The notes beneath the pieces are model-generated. The model worked only from the letters and a program-made list of their open reading frames with translations. It had not been told where the DNA came from and did not search any database. Positions 26,215-35,372 of a stretch of 64,000 nt of DNA are shown piece by piece. The translations under genes were made by a program, and so were the position numbers. Numbering within the stretch: the stretch's first letter is position 1; every line of letters begins with the position of its first letter. The stretch lies in NCBI RefSeq assembly GCF_009498215.1, contig NZ_CP043499.1, forward strand, positions 1,190,001 to 1,254,000, read 5' to 3'. Source of the stretch: Rhizobium grahamii (GTDB lineage: Bacteria; Pseudomonadota; Alphaproteobacteria; Rhizobiales; Rhizobiaceae).

Positions 26215-26733
26215 TCAAAGATCTCGCCGTGTGGTTTCGAAAAGGAACCAGAGGCGTCGTTCGGTTTCGTCGATCCAGGTCTCGAGCACGCTGGTGGTGG
26301 CATGATCGCCATAGGACGATGTCAATTCGTGCAGCTGGCGCAGAATGGAAACAAGCTGCTTGTTGTCGTCCCGCAGTTCGGCCAGCATGTCATCCGGCGT
26401 GACGAAATCGGCGTCGTTGTCGAGGATGCGCTGCTGGCGGGCGATGTGGCCGATCGAGCGCAGCGTCGTGCCGCCGATCTTGCGGGCTCGCTCTGCGATG
26501 TCGTCGGTCATAGCAAAGATCTGCGCGCCCTGTTCGTCGAGCAGCAGATGGTAATCGCGAAAATGCCGACCGGAAGCATGCCAGTGAAAGTTCTTGGTCT
26601 TGAGATAAAGTGCAAACACGTCCGCCAGCAATGCGGTCAGGGCCGCGGCAATATCGCGGGTCGCGTCCGCGCCAAGATCCGTCGGGGTTGCGAATGCAGC
26701 TTTGCGCGGTTTGATTGCCGGGCGAGTATCCAT
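26215..26733 (-). CDS. dps: Dps-family iron storage / DNA protection protein
   Basis: 172 residues of the Dps ferritin-like family, which forms 12-mers that oxidise and store iron and protect DNA. The ferroxidase set is complete: His50, His62, Asp66, Asp77 and Glu81, in the spacing of known Dps proteins (KTKNFHWHASG, then MTDDIAERARKIGGT). The start at 26733 follows AGGAG. The short basic N terminus (KPRKAAF) could touch DNA. It is monocistronic on the minus strand. Confidence 0.93.
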   Translation of the reverse strand: MDTRPAIKPRKAAFATPTDLGADATRDIAAALTALLADVFALYLKTKNFHWHASGRHFRDYHLLLDEQGAQIFAMTDDIAERARKIGGTTLRSIGHIARQQRILDNDADFVTPDDMLAELRDDNKQLVSILRQLHELTSSYGDHATTSVLETWIDETERRLWFLFETTRRDL

Positions 26734-26874
26734 TCTGGCTTCTCCTGGGTGCTGGCCAACGTTCTGGCCGGTTGATACCAAGGAGAATAGAAGCGCTTCG
26801 CAGACGCCGAAATCAGCCGCGGGTTCAGGATAGGCCATACTTAGGTTCAGGTTGGCCATCGAAGCAGCGGATCG

Positions 26875-28356
26875 TCAGGCAGCACCGAGAAGATCCGATT
26901 GCATAGACCGATCCCCAGCGAGCGCGGCGCCGAGCGCACGCCCGACAGCGATCAGAACCGGCGCATCGTACCCGATCTCGCCTATGCCGGTTGCAAGATC
27001 GCTGAGTTCACCGGCCCATCGCCGTTCGCTGGACCTACTGACTTTGCTGACGATGACAGCCGGCGTCTCCGGAGCAAGCCCGGCCTCGATCAGCCTGTCG
27101 GCAATGAGATGCGCCGTGCGTCCTGCCATATAGAAAACGTTGGTGGCACGATTGTCTGCCACCGACCGCCAATCGATGTCGGCGGGCAGGCCGCCATGCC
27201 GCGAGTGGCCGGTGATGAAGCGGACGGATTGCGCGTGATCGCGATGCGTCAACGATATCCCGAGACGCGACGCCATGGCGCTGGCGGCGGTGATACCAGG
27301 GATGACGTCGACCGGAATGTTCTCCCGATCAAGATGAGCGATCTCCTCGCCGGCACGACCGAAGATCATCGGATCGCCGGACTTCAGGCGCACGACGCGC
27401 TTGCCAGCCTTGGCAAGCTTGACCATCATGTCGTTGATGTCTTCCTGCCGGCAGCTTTTGCGGCCACCGCGCTTGCCAACTAGCATGCGCTTGGCCTCGC
27501 GGCGCGCGAGTTCCAGCACCTCTGACGAAACGAGATCGTCGAAGAGGATAACGTCCGCTGCCTGCAGGGCGCGGACGGCCTTCAACGTTAGAAGCTCCGC
27601 ATCGCCGGGGCCTGCGCCGACCAGCGTCACCCGGCCTCCGGAAGTGTGGGCGGGCGCTTCCCGAAGCCTTTCGGCTTCCTTGAGAAGCAGCCCGCCGACG
27701 CCCTCCTCCGGCGTATCGGAACTTGAAAAGGCGCGATCGACGAATGTCTCCCAGAAGGCGCGGCGCAAGGGACCAGGCGCCAGCCGTTCGTTGATCCGGT
27801 CGCGCAGCGACTGTGCCAGTCCCGCCCAACCTTTCAGCGCCTGCGGCAGCAAGGTTTCGATCCGCCGGCGGATTGCCTGCGCGAGGATCGGTGCGGCACC
27901 ATCCGTGGAGATCGAGACAACGACGGGTGAGCGGTTGACGATCGAGCCAAACTGGAACTGGCAGAAGGCAGGCTTGTCGATGACGTTGACCGGCACGCCG
28001 GCGACGCGGGCGGCGTCGAAAAAGGCTTTCGCCTCGTCGTCTTCCTCACAGTCGGCGATGGCGATGGCCGCGTCGGCGAAGATGGTTTCATTCCAACCTT
28101 GGCAGTGATGGACGAAACTGCCCTGAGGATGCTCGGGTCCGCGCAGGATGAGCTTCTCGAAGGTGTCGGAAAGCGCGTCGGCATAGATATGCACTTGCGC
28201 TCCGCAAGCCGCGAGAAGCTCGGCCTTCCAGGCGGCGGCGTCGGAGCCGCCAGCGACAACCGCGCGCTTGCCTTCGAGTGCCCAGAACACCGGCAGCTTG
28301 GCAAGCGGTTCCATGCGGGCGGGTGCTTCATTCCGCGGCTGCTGCAAGACATCCAT
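26875..28356 (-). CDS. cysG: Siroheme synthase CysG
   Basis: 493 residues making siroheme for the nitrite reductase NirB. The N-terminal precorrin-2 dehydrogenase/ferrochelatase half carries KRAVVAGGSDAAAWKAELL and PVNVIDKPAFCQFQFGSIVNRSP. The C-terminal uroporphyrinogen-III methyltransferase half carries the SAM site VTLVGAGPGDAELLTLKA, and LKSGDPMIFGRAGEE. The ATG at 28356 overlaps the end of nasA by 29 bases and follows GGGGGATC. It is the last gene of the nitrate operon. The far longer frame to 28611 reads antisense-like composition and is rejected. Confidence 0.95.
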   Translation of the reverse strand: MDVLQQPRNEAPARMEPLAKLPVFWALEGKRAVVAGGSDAAAWKAELLAACGAQVHIYADALSDTFEKLILRGPEHPQGSFVHHCQGWNETIFADAAIAIADCEEDDEAKAFFDAARVAGVPVNVIDKPAFCQFQFGSIVNRSPVVVSISTDGAAPILAQAIRRRIETLLPQALKGWAGLAQSLRDRINERLAPGPLRRAFWETFVDRAFSSSDTPEEGVGGLLLKEAERLREAPAHTSGGRVTLVGAGPGDAELLTLKAVRALQAADVILFDDLVSSEVLELARREAKRMLVGKRGGRKSCRQEDINDMMVKLAKAGKRVVRLKSGDPMIFGRAGEEIAHLDRENIPVDVIPGITAASAMASRLGISLTHRDHAQSVRFITGHSRHGGLPADIDWRSVADNRATNVFYMAGRTAHLIADRLIEAGLAPETPAVIVSKVSRSSERRWAGELSDLATGIGEIGYDAPVLIAVGRALGAALAGDRSMQSDLLGAA

Positions 28357-30988
28357 CGATGATCCCCCTGATCTCGGCGCGGCAGGAGCCGCAGTTGGTT
28401 CCGGCATTGAGTTCCTTGCCCACAGCTTCGACGCTGTGGCAGCCGCCGCGCACGGCGGCGACGATCTGGTTGACGCCGACACCGAAGCAGGAGCAGACGG
28501 TGGCGCCTGGGTCCGGCTTGTCGGCGCCGGGGCGACCGGCGACGAGCGCAAAGCGTTTGCGCAGATTGGTGTGTTCGGCGGTGAGCTGGGAGATCGCCCA
28601 GTTGCGGGCAACCGCCACAGGTTCGCGGGCCAGGAACAGCGCTGCGAGCAATCGCTTGCCGTCGAAGAAGGCGAGCCTCAGATCACCGGATTGCTGGTCG
28701 GCATAGCCGAGGGGCTCGACATTCTCGGGGATAGCGAAGGTGCTGCGGCACCACGTGCACCAGTCCTCGACCGGCTGGTCAAAAGCAAGCTCCACCCGCC
28801 AGCCGCCTTCGGCCTTCGCCAGCGCCCAATAGGCGGCATCGAGATTGTCCGGCTTGGCGGCGGAAACAGCAAAGCCATAGCGCGCCGCCTTGAAGCGACG
28901 CGCGGCGACAGCGATGTTCTTTGAAGCGGGTTGGCCGGAGATCGCATCGGTCAACGGCGCAACAACGGCGTCGATGCGGGCCTTGGCGGCAAACTGATCG
29001 TTCCAGTGCATCGGCACAAAGATGCTGCCGCGGGCCTGGCGCTCGGTGATCAGGGCGCGGACTACGGCTTTGCCGTGCGGGCTTTCGATTTCGACGAGGC
29101 CGGCATTGCCGACGCCGATCTCGATCGCATCGCGCGGATGAAGTTCCGCGAAAGGCTCGGCAATATGGGACGAGAGCCGCGCGCTTTTGCCCGTGCGGGT
29201 CATCGTGTGCCATTGGTCGCGGATGCGGCCGGTGTTAAGGCTGAAGGGATAGTCGGCGCTGGTGCGATCCGAGGCGACCGGTTTGACCGCAATGAAGCGT
29301 GCCTTGCCGTCGGCGTGGTAAAAGCCGCCCTTGGCGAAGAAGCGGGTCACATCAGTCTCACGGCCCGCAGGTTGCGGCCATTGGAACGGCGAGAGCTCGT
29401 CATAGGCCTGATGGTTCATGCCGGCGTATGCGCCGATATCGAAGTCGCGATTGCCGCTATTCTCGAAAGCTGAGAGGGCGGCGTGTTCGTCAAAGATCTC
29501 GGCATTGGCGGCGAAGTTGAAGGCCTGTTTAAAGCCCATCCGTTGCGCCACTTGCGTGAGCTGCCACCAGTCGGCCCGAGCTTCGCCGGGGGCATCGAGG
29601 AAGGAGCGCTGGCGGGAGATACGGCGCTCGGAGTTGGTGACAGTGCCGCTCTTTTCGCCCCAGCCGAGCGAGGGCAGAAGGACATGGGCGTGACGGGCGG
29701 TGTCGGTGCTTTTCAGGACGTCGGAGACGACGACGAACGGGCAGGCCTTGATGGCGGCTTCGACAGCGTCGGCGTCAGGCATGGAAACGACAGGGTTGGT
29801 CGCCATGATCCACAGCGCCTTGATACGGCCGTCGGCAACGGCCCTGAACATGTCGACCGCCTTCAGGCCGGGCTTCTCCGCAATGGTGGGCGCATTCCAG
29901 AAGCGCTGGACACGGTCGCGATCCTCGACACTTTCGATAGCCATGTGGGCGGCAAGCATGTTGGCAAGCCCGCCGACTTCACGCCCGCCCATCGCATTCG
30001 GCTGCCCGGTGAGCGAGAAAGGTCCCATGCCCGGCCGACCGATGCGGCCGGTGGCGAGGTGACAGTTGATGATGGCGTTGACCTTGTCGGTACCAGACGA
30101 GGATTGATTAACGCCCTGGCTATAGCAGGTGACGACCTTCTCCGTCGTTGCGAACAACCGGTAGAATTCGCGGAGCTGCATGGCCGGAAGGCCGGTCATA
30201 TCAAGCACCTCGTTGAAGGAGACGCCTGTCGCAGCCGTAAAGGCCTTTGCAAAGCCGTTGGTATGTTCGGCGATGTAATTCTGATCGATGGAGTTGCTTG
30301 CGATCAGGTGTTCGAAAAGGCCGACGAAAAGCGCGACGTCGCTGTCCGGACGGATCGCCAGGTGCAGGTCGGCGATATCTGATGTCATCGTCCGGCGCGG
30401 GTCGATGACGACGACCTTCATGCCAGGGCGGGCTGCCTTGGCGGCCGCCAGCCGCTGATAGATGACCGGGTGGCACCAGGCGAGGTTCGAGCCGGTGAGG
30501 ATCACCAGATCGGCAAGCTCGATGTCCTCATAGGTGCCCGGCACGGTGTCCGAGCCGAAGGCGCGGCGATGGCCGGCGACGGAGGACGACATGCACAGCC
30601 GCGAATTCGTGTCGATGTTGGCCGAGCCGATGAAGCCCTTCATCAGCTTGTTGGCGATATAGTAGTCCTCGGTCAGCAACTGGCCGGAGACGTAAAAGGC
30701 AACGGAATCGGGGCCGTGCTCATTGATGGCGTCCGAAAACCGTTGTGCGACGAGGTCAAGCGCCTGTCCCCATTCCGCCCGCTCCCCGGAAACTTCCGGG
30801 TAGAGAAGGCGCCCGTCAAGGTCGACCGTTTCACCGAGCGCCGAGCCCTTCGAGCATAGCCGCCCGAAATTCGAGGGGTGATCCGGGTCACCCTTGACGG
30901 ACACCTTGCCGTCATCCGCGACCTTGGCGATGACGCCGCAGCCAACACCGCAATAGGGACAGGTTGTCTTGACCTCTTTCTCCATCAT
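28328..30988 (-). CDS. nasA: Assimilatory nitrate reductase large subunit
   Basis: 886 residues, a molybdopterin-guanine dinucleotide enzyme reducing nitrate to nitrite in the cytoplasm. The N-terminal [4Fe-4S] site is C10-x2-C13-x3-C17 and C45. The C-terminal tail carries an extra BFD-like [2Fe-2S] domain (TVCSCFGVG and NCGSCRAE), typical of NasA/NarB forms that take electrons from a partner reductase. No Tat signal, as expected for an assimilatory enzyme. The start ATGATG overlaps the nirD stop (ATGA). Confidence 0.95.
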   Translation of the reverse strand: MMEKEVKTTCPYCGVGCGVIAKVADDGKVSVKGDPDHPSNFGRLCSKGSALGETVDLDGRLLYPEVSGERAEWGQALDLVAQRFSDAINEHGPDSVAFYVSGQLLTEDYYIANKLMKGFIGSANIDTNSRLCMSSSVAGHRRAFGSDTVPGTYEDIELADLVILTGSNLAWCHPVIYQRLAAAKAARPGMKVVVIDPRRTMTSDIADLHLAIRPDSDVALFVGLFEHLIASNSIDQNYIAEHTNGFAKAFTAATGVSFNEVLDMTGLPAMQLREFYRLFATTEKVVTCYSQGVNQSSSGTDKVNAIINCHLATGRIGRPGMGPFSLTGQPNAMGGREVGGLANMLAAHMAIESVEDRDRVQRFWNAPTIAEKPGLKAVDMFRAVADGRIKALWIMATNPVVSMPDADAVEAAIKACPFVVVSDVLKSTDTARHAHVLLPSLGWGEKSGTVTNSERRISRQRSFLDAPGEARADWWQLTQVAQRMGFKQAFNFAANAEIFDEHAALSAFENSGNRDFDIGAYAGMNHQAYDELSPFQWPQPAGRETDVTRFFAKGGFYHADGKARFIAVKPVASDRTSADYPFSLNTGRIRDQWHTMTRTGKSARLSSHIAEPFAELHPRDAIEIGVGNAGLVEIESPHGKAVVRALITERQARGSIFVPMHWNDQFAAKARIDAVVAPLTDAISGQPASKNIAVAARRFKAARYGFAVSAAKPDNLDAAYWALAKAEGGWRVELAFDQPVEDWCTWCRSTFAIPENVEPLGYADQQSGDLRLAFFDGKRLLAALFLAREPVAVARNWAISQLTAEHTNLRKRFALVAGRPGADKPDPGATVCSCFGVGVNQIVAAVRGGCHSVEAVGKELNAGTNCGSCRAEIRGIIDGCLAAAAE

Positions 30989-31314
30989 TCGGCTGCCATC
31001 ATCAGGTTTTCGAGCGCGATGTAGAGGCCACCGTCCTCGTTGCGGACGGGAATGGTCCGCACTTCGCCCTCATCGGCGCCGAGTGCCTTGCCGGTTTCGA
31101 GCGAGATCACCCAGTTGTGCAATGGGCAGGTAACGGCCTTGGCATGGACGATGCCCTGGGAGAGGGGCCCACCCTTGTGCGGGCAATGGTCCTCGATGGC
31201 AAAAACCTCGTTTTCGGCGGTGCGGAAGACGGCGATCTTGCCCTGGGGTGTCTTCACGCAGCGAGCGCCGCGGAGCGGAATGTCGGAGATGTCGCCGATT
31301 GAAATCCAGTTCAT
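30985..31314 (-). CDS. nirD: Nitrite reductase small subunit NirD (Rieske type)
   Basis: 109 residues. The Rieske-type [2Fe-2S] ligands are present: C-P-H in EDHCPHKGGP and C-P-L-H in TCPLHNW. Start MNWISIG at 31314 is chosen because AAGGAG lies six bases upstream; the ATG at 31320 would touch it directly. It partners NirB in NAD(P)H nitrite reduction to ammonium. Coupled by overlap to nasA downstream. Confidence 0.94.
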   Translation of the reverse strand: MNWISIGDISDIPLRGARCVKTPQGKIAVFRTAENEVFAIEDHCPHKGGPLSQGIVHAKAVTCPLHNWVISLETGKALGADEGEVRTIPVRNEDGGLYIALENLMMAAE

Positions 31315-31324
31315 ATCCATCTCC

Positions 31325-33775
31325 TTACTCAGCGGCCTGCGGGTAACCGACGGTCGCCATCGGCTTGAACTCATGCTTGTCCTTGCCGGAGACGCGCTCC
31401 GACCAGGGATCGACCTGAGCGAATTTCTGCGAGAAGACGAAGCGGTCGTAATAGGCCTTGCGCTTGTCGGCATCGCCGATGATCTGGCGGCGGATTTCCT
31501 CGAGGCCGACGCGCTTTGCCCACTTGTAGATGCGCTCGAGATAGCGGGCCTGCTCGCGGTACATCTGCGTCAGCGCCACGATGTGCTCCAGCGCCTCGTC
31601 TTCGGTCTTCACGAGGCCGAGAACCTCCGTGCCCTTGATGTCGAGACCGGCAGCGCCAGCAAAGTGGATCTCGAAGCCGGAATCCACGCAGATGACGCCG
31701 ATATCCTTGCAGGTCGCTTCCGCGCAGTTGCGCGGGCAGCCGGAAACCGCCAACTTCAGTTTTGCCGGTGTCCAGGAGCCCCACATGAACTTCTCGATGC
31801 GGATGCCGAGGCCGGTGGAGTCCTGCGTGCCGAAGCGGCACCAGTCGGAACCGACGCAGGTCTTCACCGTGCGCAGGCCCTTGGCGTAAGCCTGTCCCGA
31901 AACGAAACCTGCCTTGCCGAGATCGGCCCAGACTGCCGGCAGGTCTTCCTTCTCGATGCCGAGCAGGTCGATGCGCTGGCCGCCCGTCACCTTCACCATC
32001 GGGATTTCGAACTTGTCGACGACATCGGCGATGGCGCGCAGTTCGTTGGAGTTCGTCACGCCGCCCCACATGCGCGGAACGACGGAATAGGTGCCGTCCT
32101 TCTGGATGTTGGCGTGGACACGCTCGTTGATGAAGCGCGACTGATAGTCGTCGGCATATTCATCCGGCCAGTCGCAGACGAGGTAGTAGTTGAGAGCCGG
32201 GCGACACTTGGCGCAACCGCACGACGTCTTCCATTCGAGCTCCTGCATGACGGCAGGGATGCTCTTCAGGCCCTTGGCCTTGATGAGGCGGCGGACGTCG
32301 TCATGGCCGAGTTCGGTGCAGGTGCACATCGGCATGACGGCGGCCGGATTGTAGCTGTCGCCAAGGGTCAGCGTCATCAGCTTCTCGACGAGGCCGGTGC
32401 AGGAGCCGCAGGACGCGGATGCCTTGGTGTGGGCACGAACGTCGTCCAGCGACGTCAGGCCCTTGGACGTGATCGTCGAGGTGATCTTGCCCTTGCATAC
32501 GCCGTTGCAGCCACAGATTTCCGCATCATCCGGCAAGGCTGCAACGGCCGCCATAGGGTCCAGCGGCGACCCTCCCTGGTAGGCCTGACCGAAGATCAGC
32601 GTTTCGCGCATCTCCTTGATATCGGTCTGTTTCTTCTTCAGATCGTTGAACCAGGCGCCATCGGCGGTTTCGCCGTAGAGCACGGTACCAATGATCTTGT
32701 TGTCCTTCAGCACGAGGCGTTTGTAGACGCCGGCCGAGGCGTCGCGCAGCACGATTTCCTCGCGGTCGTCGCCATCGGCGAAGTCACCGAGCGAGAAGAG
32801 CTCGATACCTGTCACCTTGAGCTTGGTCGGCGTGTCGGAGTGCACGAAGGCAGCAGAGCGGTCGCCGGATAGATGCGAGGCGGCGACGCGGGCCATCTCG
32901 TAGAGCGGAGCAACAAGGCCGTAGACCATGCCGTGGACTTCAGCGCACTCGCCGAGCGCCATGATGCTGCCGTCCGAGGTCAGCATGCCGTCATCGACGA
33001 CGATGCCGCGATTGACGGCAATGCCGGCGTCCTTGGCGAGCCCGACGCTCGGGCGGATGCCGACCGCCATGACGACCAGGGTTGCTGGAATGATGCGGCC
33101 GTCGTCGAGCTCGATGCCCTCCACCTTGCCGTTGCCGACAATGGCCTTGGTGTTGGCCTTGGTGATGATCTTGATGCCGCGGCTCTCAAGTTCCTTCTGC
33201 AGGAGATAGCCTGCGGCAGGATCGAGCTGGCGGTCCATCAGCGTCGGCATGACGTGAAGAACGGTGACATCCATGCCACGCCCAGCAAGGCCAGCCGCCG
33301 CTTCGAGGCCGAGCAGGCCGCCGCCGATGACGATCGCCTTCTCGCGCGACTGGGCGGCAAGCAGCATCGCCTGCACGTCGTCAAGATCTCGATAGGTGAT
33401 GACGCCGGGCAGATCCTTGCCGGGCACGGGAATGATGAAGGGCACGGAGCCGGTGGCGATCACCAGCTTGTCGTAGCTTTCCGTGACGCCGTGATCTGAC
33501 GTGACCGTCTTGGCGACACGGTCGATCTTGATGATCTTGTGGCCCTTGTAGAGGGTGATGCCGTGCTTGATGTACCATCCGTCGCCGTGGATGATGATCT
33601 CTTCGTAGTCCTTCTCGCCGGAGAGAACCGGCGAGAGCATGATGCGGTCGTAGTTGACGCGCGGCTCGGCGTTGAAGATCGTGACCTGATATTGGCCCGG
33701 CGCCTTTTCGAACAGGTGCTCGAGCATGCGCCCGGGCGCCATGCCGTTGCCGATGATAACAAGCTTCTCAGTCAT
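31325..33775 (-). CDS. nirB: Nitrite reductase [NAD(P)H] large subunit NirB
   Basis: 816 residues. The N-terminal FAD/NAD module (KLVIIGNGMAPGRMLEHLF) is followed by the BFD-type iron-sulfur segment (AEICGCNGVCKG, SCGSCTGLVEKL). The C-terminal siroheme/[4Fe-4S] module has C-x5-C in TCVGSDWC and C-x3-C in SGCPRNC. It reduces nitrite to ammonium in the cytoplasm using siroheme from CysG. ATG 33775 is preferred over an upstream TTG because GAGG lies eleven bases ahead. Confidence 0.95.
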   Translation of the reverse strand: MTEKLVIIGNGMAPGRMLEHLFEKAPGQYQVTIFNAEPRVNYDRIMLSPVLSGEKDYEEIIIHGDGWYIKHGITLYKGHKIIKIDRVAKTVTSDHGVTESYDKLVIATGSVPFIIPVPGKDLPGVITYRDLDDVQAMLLAAQSREKAIVIGGGLLGLEAAAGLAGRGMDVTVLHVMPTLMDRQLDPAAGYLLQKELESRGIKIITKANTKAIVGNGKVEGIELDDGRIIPATLVVMAVGIRPSVGLAKDAGIAVNRGIVVDDGMLTSDGSIMALGECAEVHGMVYGLVAPLYEMARVAASHLSGDRSAAFVHSDTPTKLKVTGIELFSLGDFADGDDREEIVLRDASAGVYKRLVLKDNKIIGTVLYGETADGAWFNDLKKKQTDIKEMRETLIFGQAYQGGSPLDPMAAVAALPDDAEICGCNGVCKGKITSTITSKGLTSLDDVRAHTKASASCGSCTGLVEKLMTLTLGDSYNPAAVMPMCTCTELGHDDVRRLIKAKGLKSIPAVMQELEWKTSCGCAKCRPALNYYLVCDWPDEYADDYQSRFINERVHANIQKDGTYSVVPRMWGGVTNSNELRAIADVVDKFEIPMVKVTGGQRIDLLGIEKEDLPAVWADLGKAGFVSGQAYAKGLRTVKTCVGSDWCRFGTQDSTGLGIRIEKFMWGSWTPAKLKLAVSGCPRNCAEATCKDIGVICVDSGFEIHFAGAAGLDIKGTEVLGLVKTEDEALEHIVALTQMYREQARYLERIYKWAKRVGLEEIRRQIIGDADKRKAYYDRFVFSQKFAQVDPWSERVSGKDKHEFKPMATVGYPQAAE

Positions 33776-33793
33776 GGTTTTCAAATCCTCGGA

Positions 33794-35056
33794 TCAGGTG
33801 GCGGCGACGGCTTGTGCGGAGAGGCCCTGGCGGTCGAGGCGCTTGACCGAAAGGTGCATCCAGACGAGCGAGATGACGACGATCGCAAAGAGCAGCATGA
33901 AGCAACTCGACCAGAGGCCGGTCATATCCTTGAGGAAGCCGAAGGCGATCGGCAGGATGAAGCCGCCAAGGCCGCCCATCATGCCGACGATGCCGCCGAC
34001 AGCGCCGACGCTTTCAGGGTAGTAGGCGGGGATGTGCTTGTAGACCGCAGCCTTGCCAAGGCTCATGACAAAGCCGAGGGCGAAGATGACAATGATGAAG
34101 ACGACAGGCGTGATGCCGACCGTTGCGCTCGCTCCGGCAGCAGGAAGTGACAGGATGAGCGTCGCGACTGCCGCGACCGCGAACATCACATACATCACGC
34201 TGCGGGCGCCCTTCTTGTCGGAGACGACGCCGCCGAAGGCGCGGAAGATGCTGCCCGGGATGGAATAAGCGGCCGCGACCATGCCTGCAGTTGCCAGGTT
34301 GAAGCCGTAAACACCGACCAGATAGCGCGGCAGCCACAGCGACAGAGCGACGAAGCCGCCGAAGGCGAAGAAGTAGTAGAGGGAGAAACGCCAGACCTGG
34401 ATGTTCTTCAGCGGCGCGAATTCCTGTGCGAGGCTCTTGGAGGCAACTTTACCCTCGCGGCGGAGGCGGAATGCCGGGTCATCCGTGGTTGTGAACCAGA
34501 AGACGATGGCCATCAGCGCGAGGCCGACAGCCCAGATCTGGGCGACAGCCTGCCAGCCCCAGGCGATCAGGACGAAGGGTGCTGCGAACTTGGTGACTGC
34601 CGCACCGACGTTGCCGGCACCGAAGATGCCAAGCGCCGTTCCCTGCTTCTGCGCCGGGAAGAAGGGCGAGACATAGGCAACGCCGACCGCGAACGAGCCG
34701 CCGGCAAGGCCGACACCGAGGCCGGCGATCAGCATCTGCGTGTAGGTCTGGGCATAGGAGAGGAGGAAGGTCGCCAAGGCAGCGGCCAGCATGGTGAGCG
34801 TGTAGACGAGGCGACCGCCATAACGGCCGGTCCAGATGCCAAGGACGATACGGACGAGCGAACCCGTCAGAATGGGCGTGCCGACCAGCAATCCGAACTC
34901 AGCCTCGTTCAGGCCGAGATCCTGTTTGATGCGGATGCCGATGATCGCGAAGATCGTCCAGACGGCAAAACAGAGGGTGAAGGCAATCGTGGACATCCAC
35001 AATGCTTTGGCTGGTTCGCCGGCGGACATGGACTGCGTGTTCCTGATAACAGACAT
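33794..35056 (-). CDS. NarK/NrtP-type MFS nitrate/nitrite transporter
   Basis: 420 residues with about 12 membrane helices, of the nitrate/nitrite porter branch of the MFS. The signature GVGLAGGSFAVGVAYVSPFF (with the loop FPAQKQGTALGIFGAGNVG) and the second GGIVGMMGGLGGFILPI are diagnostic. ATG 35056 has GGAGA six bases upstream. It is the first structural gene of the nitrate operon, 18 bases before nirB. Its mRNA leader holds an attenuator with an ANTAR-type hexaloop hairpin. Confidence 0.93.
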   Translation of the reverse strand: MSVIRNTQSMSAGEPAKALWMSTIAFTLCFAVWTIFAIIGIRIKQDLGLNEAEFGLLVGTPILTGSLVRIVLGIWTGRYGGRLVYTLTMLAAALATFLLSYAQTYTQMLIAGLGVGLAGGSFAVGVAYVSPFFPAQKQGTALGIFGAGNVGAAVTKFAAPFVLIAWGWQAVAQIWAVGLALMAIVFWFTTTDDPAFRLRREGKVASKSLAQEFAPLKNIQVWRFSLYYFFAFGGFVALSLWLPRYLVGVYGFNLATAGMVAAAYSIPGSIFRAFGGVVSDKKGARSVMYVMFAVAAVATLILSLPAAGASATVGITPVVFIIVIFALGFVMSLGKAAVYKHIPAYYPESVGAVGGIVGMMGGLGGFILPIAFGFLKDMTGLWSSCFMLLFAIVVISLVWMHLSVKRLDRQGLSAQAVAAT

Positions 35057-35103
35057 GGCTTCTCCGGGGCCCGACAAGGTCGTGCCGATCCATCACTGGG
35101 GTT

Positions 35104-35171
35104 AAAAACAAAAAGCCGCTGGTCAGGCCACGCATGCACGAAAGTGCGCGGGTTACCTGATCAGCGGCTTT
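35104..35171 (-). terminator. Intrinsic terminator (attenuator) in the nitrate operon leader
   Basis: Read leftward, the arm AAAGCCGCTGATCAGG (35171-35156) pairs with CCTGACCAGCGGCTTT (35127-35112): 15 of 16 positions. The loop holds its own small hairpin (GCAC/GTGC). TTTTTGTTTTT follows at 35115-35105. It ends about 48 bases before the transporter start, so it must be bypassed for the operon to be expressed. Confidence 0.82.
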
Positions 35172-35177
35172 GCTGGA

Positions 35178-35197
35178 GGCGCCCGTCGTTGGACGCC
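35178..35197 (-). promoter_or_regulatory. ANTAR-type hexaloop hairpin (NasT target)
   Basis: On the minus strand GGCGTCC-AACGAC-GGGCGCC: seven stem pairs (one G-U) closing a six-base loop with A at position 1 and G at position 4, the ANTAR-protein loop rule. It lies seven bases before the terminator's 5' arm. A first small hairpin, GGCC-ACGA-GGCC, precedes it but has a tetraloop. GGAGGC near 35218 can also pair with GCCTCC near 35178. Confidence 0.68.
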
Positions 35198-35229
35198 GAA
35201 TTCGTGGCCTCGTGGCCTCCTATTTACAA

Positions 35230-35245
35230 AGCAAGGGCCGTGCCA
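35230..35245 (-). promoter_or_regulatory. Sigma-54 promoter of the nitrate assimilation operon
   Basis: TGGCACG-GCCC-TTGCT on the minus strand (35245-35230) matches the sigma-54 consensus TGGCACG-N4-TTGCW. It predicts a start near 35219, giving a leader of about 163 bases with the ANTAR hairpin and terminator. Confidence 0.8.
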
Positions 35246-35304
35246 GTTTTATTAAATAACTGTTTTTTTGATGTTATTCAAAACTATGCGGCAACGCCGC
35301 GACA

Positions 35305-35325
35305 GCGACCACTCGATGAGGTGCA
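35305..35325. promoter_or_regulatory. Possible NtrC enhancer half-site
   Basis: GGTGCA (35320-35325, plus strand) with a degenerate CCACT (35309-35313) six bases before it, about 95 bases upstream of the predicted sigma-54 start. One half matches the NtrC consensus, the other poorly. The rest of this 316-base gap (35057-35372) is leader and AT-rich promoter DNA with no gene. Confidence 0.35.
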
Positions 35326-35372
35326 GAATCTCATCTAAAATTTGTGCAATGCGCAAGAAATGAGCAGACGCA

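Noticed and set aside
28357..28611. N-terminal extension of cysG to 28611.
   Set aside because: The extension overlaps the conserved iron-sulfur tail of nasA and is low complexity; ATG 28356 has a Shine-Dalgarno and matches the family start.
31040..32872. 610-codon plus-strand frame opposite nirD and nirB.
   Set aside because: nirB has the siroheme and FAD motifs in the opposite frame; the plus frame reads as low-complexity Ala/Asp/Arg text.
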